Assembly: GCA_002692725.1 (NCBI GenBank)
Contig: NZLU01000046.1
Location: 62,001 to 126,000, forward strand
Length of the DNA stretch: 64,000 bases
Direction of reading: 5' to 3'
Origin: Ponticaulis sp.
Lineage (GTDB): Bacteria > Pseudomonadota > Alphaproteobacteria > Caulobacterales > Hyphomonadaceae
Shown here piece by piece: positions 59,802-64,000 of the stretch. Both the position numbers and the translations under genes were made by a program. The notes under the pieces were generated by a model that was given only the letters and a program-made list of their open reading frames with translations, made no database searches and was not told where the DNA came from. Every line of letters begins with the position of its first letter. Position 1 is the first letter of the stretch.

Positions 59802-61138
59802 CAGGCAATCACCGATTCAGGTGCTGAAACGTTTTCGCGGGCATGGCCGGACTCACTCCGATCGCGTGGGGTCACGCCCACAACCTCCCATGGCAATTGT
59901 GCCCCCAGGCTCATTGCCACTTCAAGCCCGGATTTCAGGCCATCCTCATGGAAGCCGTGCCCCATCCAGGCGCCGGCAAACCATAATCCGTCACGCCCAT
60001 TAATCCGCTTCAGGTCAGACACGCGCTCGGCGGCAATCTGATTGAAAAGCGGATGAGTAAAGTCAAATTCTCCATAGGTTTTATCTGCGGCAGGCGGCTC
60101 GTCCGGATTCAACGTTACGAAGATGTCTTTGTCGGTTTGGAGGTCTTGAAGAATATTCATCCAATAGCTCAGAGTAACATTCTGACCTTGTTCGCCTCTT
60201 AGTACATTCCATGCTGCCCAAGCCGATTTACGTTTTGGCATGAGGGAGCGGTCACTGTGTAAAAATGCGCGGTTGTGTGTGGACTGAATCGGCGCGATGA
60301 CGCTTTCCTGGTGTTCAAATCCGTCCCCGAGCAATTCACGAGACTGGAAAGCATGTCCTGCGAGAACAACTTCATCAAAATGAAGGATGTCTCCATTCAC
60401 CGAGATCTCGATACCATTTGTCGAGCGGCTCACGGCTTCGACCCTCGCGCCCGAGACGGCGCGGTCGCCAAGATCCTGTATGAGGCGTTTAACGTATGAC
60501 TGGCTTCCATGTTTAACGGTACGCCATTTGGGCCGCTCTCGGTGCAGCAGTCGGTGATTATTGAAAAATTGTAAGAAAGACGCTGCAGGGTAATCCTGCA
60601 TATCAGCTTCGGGCGTGGACCAGATCGCTGCACCCATCGGCAGGATATACTGTTCGCGAAAATTATCCGACATCCCAATCACATCAAGATATTCTCCAAG
60701 TGAGATATTAGATGGGATGGTCGCTGCCATAACGTCCTCAATAGCCTTGCGATTGAAGGTCAGAATCTCTGAAATTAATGACCAGAATTTCGGATTGATC
60801 AGGTTCCGTTTCTGAGCAAACAAACCTGCAGGGTTGCTTGACCATTCGAAACCTTCTGGATCGCTGACTGCAAATGACATGTCACTTTGAATGGTTTCGA
60901 CCTGCAAATGATCCATGAATGCCATGAAGTTTGGATAGTTCAGAGGATTGCACACGATGAAACCGACATCGACAGAAACGTCATCTCCACCTGGCTGAAT
61001 ATCAACTGTGTAGGAATGGCCGCCAAAGCGGTCATTGGCCTCGAACAGGGTCACATCATGGGTGTGTCGTAATGCCCAGGCAGCGCTCATGCCTGAGATA
61101 CCGGAGCCTATAACCGCAACTTTTGTTCGTTTTGTCAT
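59801..61138 (-). CDS. FAD-dependent oxidoreductase (amine-oxidase/desaturase-like)
   Basis: A 445-residue flavoprotein. It has the FAD fold VIGSGISGMSAAWALRHTHDVTLFEANDRFGGHSYTVDI at the N-terminus, DVGFIVCNPLNYPNFMAFMDHL near residue 57, and the end INGRDGLWFAGAWMGHGFHEDGLKSGLEVA, the usual closing FAD contact. It resembles proteins paired with DUF1365 and CFA-like methylases. Its ATG abuts the photolyase stop. Acting on fatty-acyl chains is an inference from context. Confidence 0.85.
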   Translation of the reverse strand: MTKRTKVAVIGSGISGMSAAWALRHTHDVTLFEANDRFGGHSYTVDIQPGGDDVSVDVGFIVCNPLNYPNFMAFMDHLQVETIQSDMSFAVSDPEGFEWSSNPAGLFAQKRNLINPKFWSLISEILTFNRKAIEDVMAATIPSNISLGEYLDVIGMSDNFREQYILPMGAAIWSTPEADMQDYPAASFLQFFNNHRLLHRERPKWRTVKHGSQSYVKRLIQDLGDRAVSGARVEAVSRSTNGIEISVNGDILHFDEVVLAGHAFQSRELLGDGFEHQESVIAPIQSTHNRAFLHSDRSLMPKRKSAWAAWNVLRGEQGQNVTLSYWMNILQDLQTDKDIFVTLNPDEPPAADKTYGEFDFTHPLFNQIAAERVSDLKRINGRDGLWFAGAWMGHGFHEDGLKSGLEVAMSLGAQLPWEVVGVTPRDRSESGHARENVSAPESVIA

Positions 61139-62584
61139 TTAACCGGTTCTTTCATAGGCTTCCAAAGCGGCTTCACGCGCGGCCTTGTGTTGGACAATGG
61201 GTTTTGGATAAGTTTCGCCGAGTGTCACGTTCGCCGATCTCAGCTTTTCTTTCGGAGCCTCCCACGGCTCATGAATGTACTTGGTTGGCAGGTCCTTCAG
61301 TTCCGGCACCCACTCGCGGACATAATCTCCGTTGGGGTCAAACTTTTCGCCCTGCGACATCGGATTGAATATTCGGAAATAGGGAGCCGCATCTGCGCCA
61401 CTTCCGGCCACCCATTGCCAGCTAGCCGGGTTATTGGCCGTATCGGCATCAACCAGCGTGTCCCAGAACCAGTCTTCGCCGTCTCGCCAGTCTATCAGGA
61501 GATGTTTGACGAGAAAGGACCCAACAATCATGCGGACACGATTGTGCATCCAGCCTGTCTGCCAGAGCTGACGCATGCCCGCATCGACCATGGGGTATCC
61601 GGTCTGCCCCTTCTGCCAGGCGGTCAGGTAAGCGTCATTGGATTGCCAGTCGAATGCATCGAATCGACGGTTCCAGTTTTTCTTATGCAGGCAGTCGCTC
61701 TGATAAAGGAGATTATGGCTGAAATCGCGCCATGCGATTTCTCTTAAAAATGCCCAACCCTGATCTTCCAGACTGCCATCTTCATCCATCCGGGACTGTG
61801 TGGCCATCCAGATGAAATGTGGTGAAATCTCACCAAAGGAGAGGTAGGGCGACAGAAATGACGTTGCGGCTTTGTCCGGGCGGTCCCGGTCAGTCTTGTA
61901 GGATTTCAAACCCGCATCGAAGAATTCTTTGAGCTGCTCTTTCGCGCCGTCTTCACCCGGCGACCAGAACTTATCCAGGCCGCCCGACCAGTCTGGCTTG
62001 GTCGGATGTAATTCCCAATCTTCAAGTTTCTCGCTCTTAATTCCTTCGGCGAATTTAAGATCGGGAATACTCTTTGGATGAGACGGTACAAACTGGTCCT
62101 TCAATGACTTCCAGAACGGGGTGAAAACCTTATAGGGATCGCCGCTATTTGTTTTCACAGTCCAGGGTTCGCAAAGAAGCGCGCCATTGAAAGACGTGAC
62201 CTCGATGTCTTTTTCTGAAAGCTGCGCTTTGATTTCTTTATCGATCTCAGTCTGATCCGGAGCGTAGCGCCGGTTCCAGAAAACTTTTTCTGAGCAAGCT
62301 TCTTCGACAACTTCCTCAACAATCTGACGTGTGGATTTATGATTGCACCGGCGGAGAATGATATCGCCACCCAAGTCTTGTAAAGAAGCTTTCAGGCTGG
62401 CGAGAGATTTGTTTAGCCACCATTTTCGGGCGCCACCAAGTGGCCTGTGAGCATCCGGTCCATCCTCAAGGATGTAGAGACATACTAAGGGTAAACCTGA
62501 CTTCGCCGCAGCTGTCAGGGCGGGGTTTTCACCGAGGCGCAGGTCATTCCGGAACCAGACGAGAGAAGTAGAGGAACGAGAAAT
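61139..62584 (-). CDS. phrB: Deoxyribodipyrimidine photolyase, apparent ATT start
   Basis: A 481-residue class I CPD photolyase/cryptochrome-family protein that repairs UV pyrimidine dimers with FAD and light. The N-terminal antenna domain is complete when read to 62584: SLVWFRNDLRLGENPALTAAA, LYILEDGPDAHRPLGGARKWWL, LGGDIILRRCN. The C-terminal FAD domain has YLSFGEISPHFIW, GQTGYPMVDAGMRQLWQTGWMHNRVRMIV and WRDGEDWFWDTLVDADTANNPASWQW. No ATG, GTG or TTG exists in frame upstream of the antenna domain before a stop. ATT at 62584, nine bases behind AAAGG, is the best start. The first in-frame ATG-type start (62374) would delete ~70 essential residues. It leads the operon. Confidence 0.85.
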   Translation of the reverse strand: MSRSSTSLVWFRNDLRLGENPALTAAAKSGLPLVCLYILEDGPDAHRPLGGARKWWLNKSLASLKASLQDLGGDIILRRCNHKSTRQIVEEVVEEACSEKVFWNRRYAPDQTEIDKEIKAQLSEKDIEVTSFNGALLCEPWTVKTNSGDPYKVFTPFWKSLKDQFVPSHPKSIPDLKFAEGIKSEKLEDWELHPTKPDWSGGLDKFWSPGEDGAKEQLKEFFDAGLKSYKTDRDRPDKAATSFLSPYLSFGEISPHFIWMATQSRMDEDGSLEDQGWAFLREIAWRDFSHNLLYQSDCLHKKNWNRRFDAFDWQSNDAYLTAWQKGQTGYPMVDAGMRQLWQTGWMHNRVRMIVGSFLVKHLLIDWRDGEDWFWDTLVDADTANNPASWQWVAGSGADAAPYFRIFNPMSQGEKFDPNGDYVREWVPELKDLPTKYIHEPWEAPKEKLRSANVTLGETYPKPIVQHKAAREAALEAYERTG

Positions 62585-62608
62585 GGTTAGTCGCCTTTCA
62601 TTTTCGAC

Positions 62609-62638
62609 TTTATACGCAAGGCTTTGCGAACCGGATCA
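62609..62638 (-). promoter_or_regulatory. ECF-type promoter motif of the photolyase operon
   Basis: On the minus strand: TGATCC (62638-62633), 18 bases, TATAAA (62614-62609). It has the same layout as 56901-56930. Transcription would begin near 62602, only ~18 bases before the ATT at 62584, which excludes a start codon further upstream. It resembles the RpoE-ChrR (ECF11) type of Rhodobacter. The gap up to hldE (to 62718) shows no other feature. Confidence 0.55.
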
Positions 62639-62718
62639 GAGCATATCTGAATTCCTGCATAGGAAGGTTTGACGTCTTCCAACGAGACAGTCAAAACACA
62701 GAAAAGGGACCTTAATCC

Positions 62719-64000
62719 GTGGAATCGACCTTGCGAGATGTAGAGAAAATTTGTGATGCCGCAGCGGGCATAAAGATACTGTGTGTGGGCGATATCATGC
62801 TCGATCGGTTTGTTTACGGCCGGGTTTCAAGAATTTCTCCTGAAGCGCCGATTCCCATTCTGTCTGAATCATCGATTGATCGCATGCTCGGCGCGGTTGG
62901 CAATGTTGCTCGAAATGCGCTTTCTCTCGGCGCAACAACGGTCGTTGCGAGCCTTGTAGGGGCTGATGATGAAGCAGCTGAAATTATTCAGTTAATGTCA
63001 GATTTGCCGGGTTTGATCGGCAGAGTCGACCGCGCAGCAAACCGCCAGTCATCTGTCAAAACACGATATGTCTCTAATGGACAACAATTGCTCCGTGTCG
63101 ACCGCGAGCGCGTTGCGCCATTGTCTGTCACTGAAGAAAATCAGATTATCGCGCTGATCGATCGAGAAATAGAGACCTGTCAAACGGTTCTCATTTCGGA
63201 TTATGCCAAGGGTGTTGTGACCAACCGGGTGATTGAGCACTGTCTGGCGCGCGCGAGTTCACTGGATATTCCGGTGATTCTTGATCCGAAGGGCACCGAT
63301 TTCCAGCGGTATGGTGCGGTCGACATCATCAAGCCAAACGTCTCTGAACTTTCTGCTGTGCTGGGTCAGTCACTTTCGACCGATGAAGAGGTCGAAGCGG
63401 GTTTGAAGCGTGCTTTGGAGATTTTGCCAGCCAGGACAATCCTTCTGACCCGTTCTGAGAAAGGGCTCTCTTTTATCGAAGAAGGCGGTCGGGTTTGCCA
63501 TTTTCCGGCTGAAAAACGAGAAGTGTTCGATGTCTCAGGTGCAGGCGATACCAGCCTCGCGGCATTGGGCCTCGCGCTTGCCACAGGTGCATCACTCGAG
63601 AGTGCTGCTAGATTCGCGCTCATTGCCTCCGGAATTGCGGTCAGCAAATCCGGAACAGCTGCTGTAACTAGCGACGAAGTCCGAGCAGCCATTCGAAGCA
63701 AAGTTCGAAACACGCGGTCTTCGAAGGACGAATTGTCCGCTGACGACCTCATCGCAAAATGGAAGGCGGACGGGCAGGTTATCGGATTCACCAATGGCTG
63801 TTTTGATATTCTGCATGCGGGACACCTTCAGACGCTCGAATTCGCTGCTGCAGCTTGTGACAGACTGATCGTCGGGTTGAATTCCGACGCGTCGGTCAAG
63901 CGCCTGAAGGGAGAGACCCGCCCCATCAATTCACAGTCAGACCGGGCCCGATTGCTCGAAGGCATGAAACCTGTGGATCTGGTCATGATCTTTGTCGAAG
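62719..64000 (+). CDS. hldE: Bifunctional heptose kinase/adenylyltransferase HldE (right-truncated)
   Basis: The first ~427 residues of HldE, which makes ADP-heptose for the LPS inner core. It starts at GTG 62719 behind AAAAGGGA. The PfkB-type kinase domain spans about residues 18-320: ILCVGDIMLDRFVYG, GGAVGN-like LGAVGNVARNALSLGA, LRVDRE, ILDPKGTD and the DVSGAGDTSLAALGLALA catalytic loop. The nucleotidyltransferase domain begins near 350 with GFTNGCFDILHAGHLQTLEFA (HxGH) and runs off the window edge. It is divergent from the photolyase operon. Confidence 0.93.
   Translation, partial: MESTLRDVEKICDAAAGIKILCVGDIMLDRFVYGRVSRISPEAPIPILSESSIDRMLGAVGNVARNALSLGATTVVASLVGADDEAAEIIQLMSDLPGLIGRVDRAANRQSSVKTRYVSNGQQLLRVDRERVAPLSVTEENQIIALIDREIETCQTVLISDYAKGVVTNRVIEHCLARASSLDIPVILDPKGTDFQRYGAVDIIKPNVSELSAVLGQSLSTDEEVEAGLKRALEILPARTILLTRSEKGLSFIEEGGRVCHFPAEKREVFDVSGAGDTSLAALGLALATGASLESAARFALIASGIAVSKSGTAAVTSDEVRAAIRSKVRNTRSSKDELSADDLIAKWKADGQVIGFTNGCFDILHAGHLQTLEFAAAACDRLIVGLNSDASVKRLKGETRPINSQSDRARLLEGMKPVDLVMIFVE

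Overview
This 64-kb stretch is most likely chromosomal DNA of an alphaproteobacterium. Supporting genes include a DUF2842 protein beside heme A synthase, an NDUFS4-type complex I subunit, a tandem cold-shock protein, an N-terminally extended S9, a class I PHA synthase and a TonB-dependent receptor. The gene content fits Hyphomonadaceae or a relative such as a sphingomonad, but the family is an inference. No rRNA, insertion sequence, phage, CRISPR or origin was seen. Three tRNA genes are present (Glu-TTC, Pro-TGG, Arg-TCT). No gene-free stretch exceeds about 300 bases.

Housekeeping block (1-19.7 kb): the end of nadE, gltX, a LOG-family protein, an ABC exporter followed by a degenerate phosphatidylserine-decarboxylase-like protein, DUF2842 and ctaA, a lipoprotein, rplM-rpsI with a terminator, argC, phaC, a small lipoprotein, and the run alaC-hom-glpX-recJ. 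A double cold-shock protein, DUF192, a thioesterase and NDUFS4 follow.

Accessory block (19.7-42.6 kb): three CapA-type paralogues (one dead), an MmgE/PrpD protein, two MFS transporters, two broken hydrolases, a MarR-ferBA-aldehyde dehydrogenase module, a LacI regulator, and a TonB receptor/di-heme cytochrome/OmpA operon. A LacI-type operator (TGnAAGCGyTTnCA) recurs in front of the CapA, PrpD, MFS and esterase genes, which ties them to one regulon.

Lignin-aromatic block (42.6-53.8 kb): a complete protocatechuate 4,5-cleavage pathway. A leftward operon runs DUF1932 dehydrogenase-ligJ-vanA-ligA-ligB-ligC-pobA-aldo/keto reductase. ligR lies upstream, with ligK-ligU-ligI divergent. With ferA, ferB and the aldehyde dehydrogenase, the cell should take ferulate or p-coumarate through vanillin/4-hydroxybenzaldehyde to protocatechuate and on to pyruvate and oxaloacetate. 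The reductase partner of VanA is not in the window.

Sulfur block (53.8-56.8 kb): metC-like, sseA and cysK on the minus strand.

Lipid/light-stress block (56.9-62.6 kb): a DUF6134 protein, and a tightly packed operon of photolyase, FAD oxidoreductase, DUF1365 and cyclopropane-fatty-acid-synthase-like genes. Both are preceded by the same promoter-like motif, TGATCY-N18-TATMAA, resembling the RpoE/ChrR (ECF11) singlet-oxygen type. The photolyase appears to start at ATT. The window ends inside hldE.
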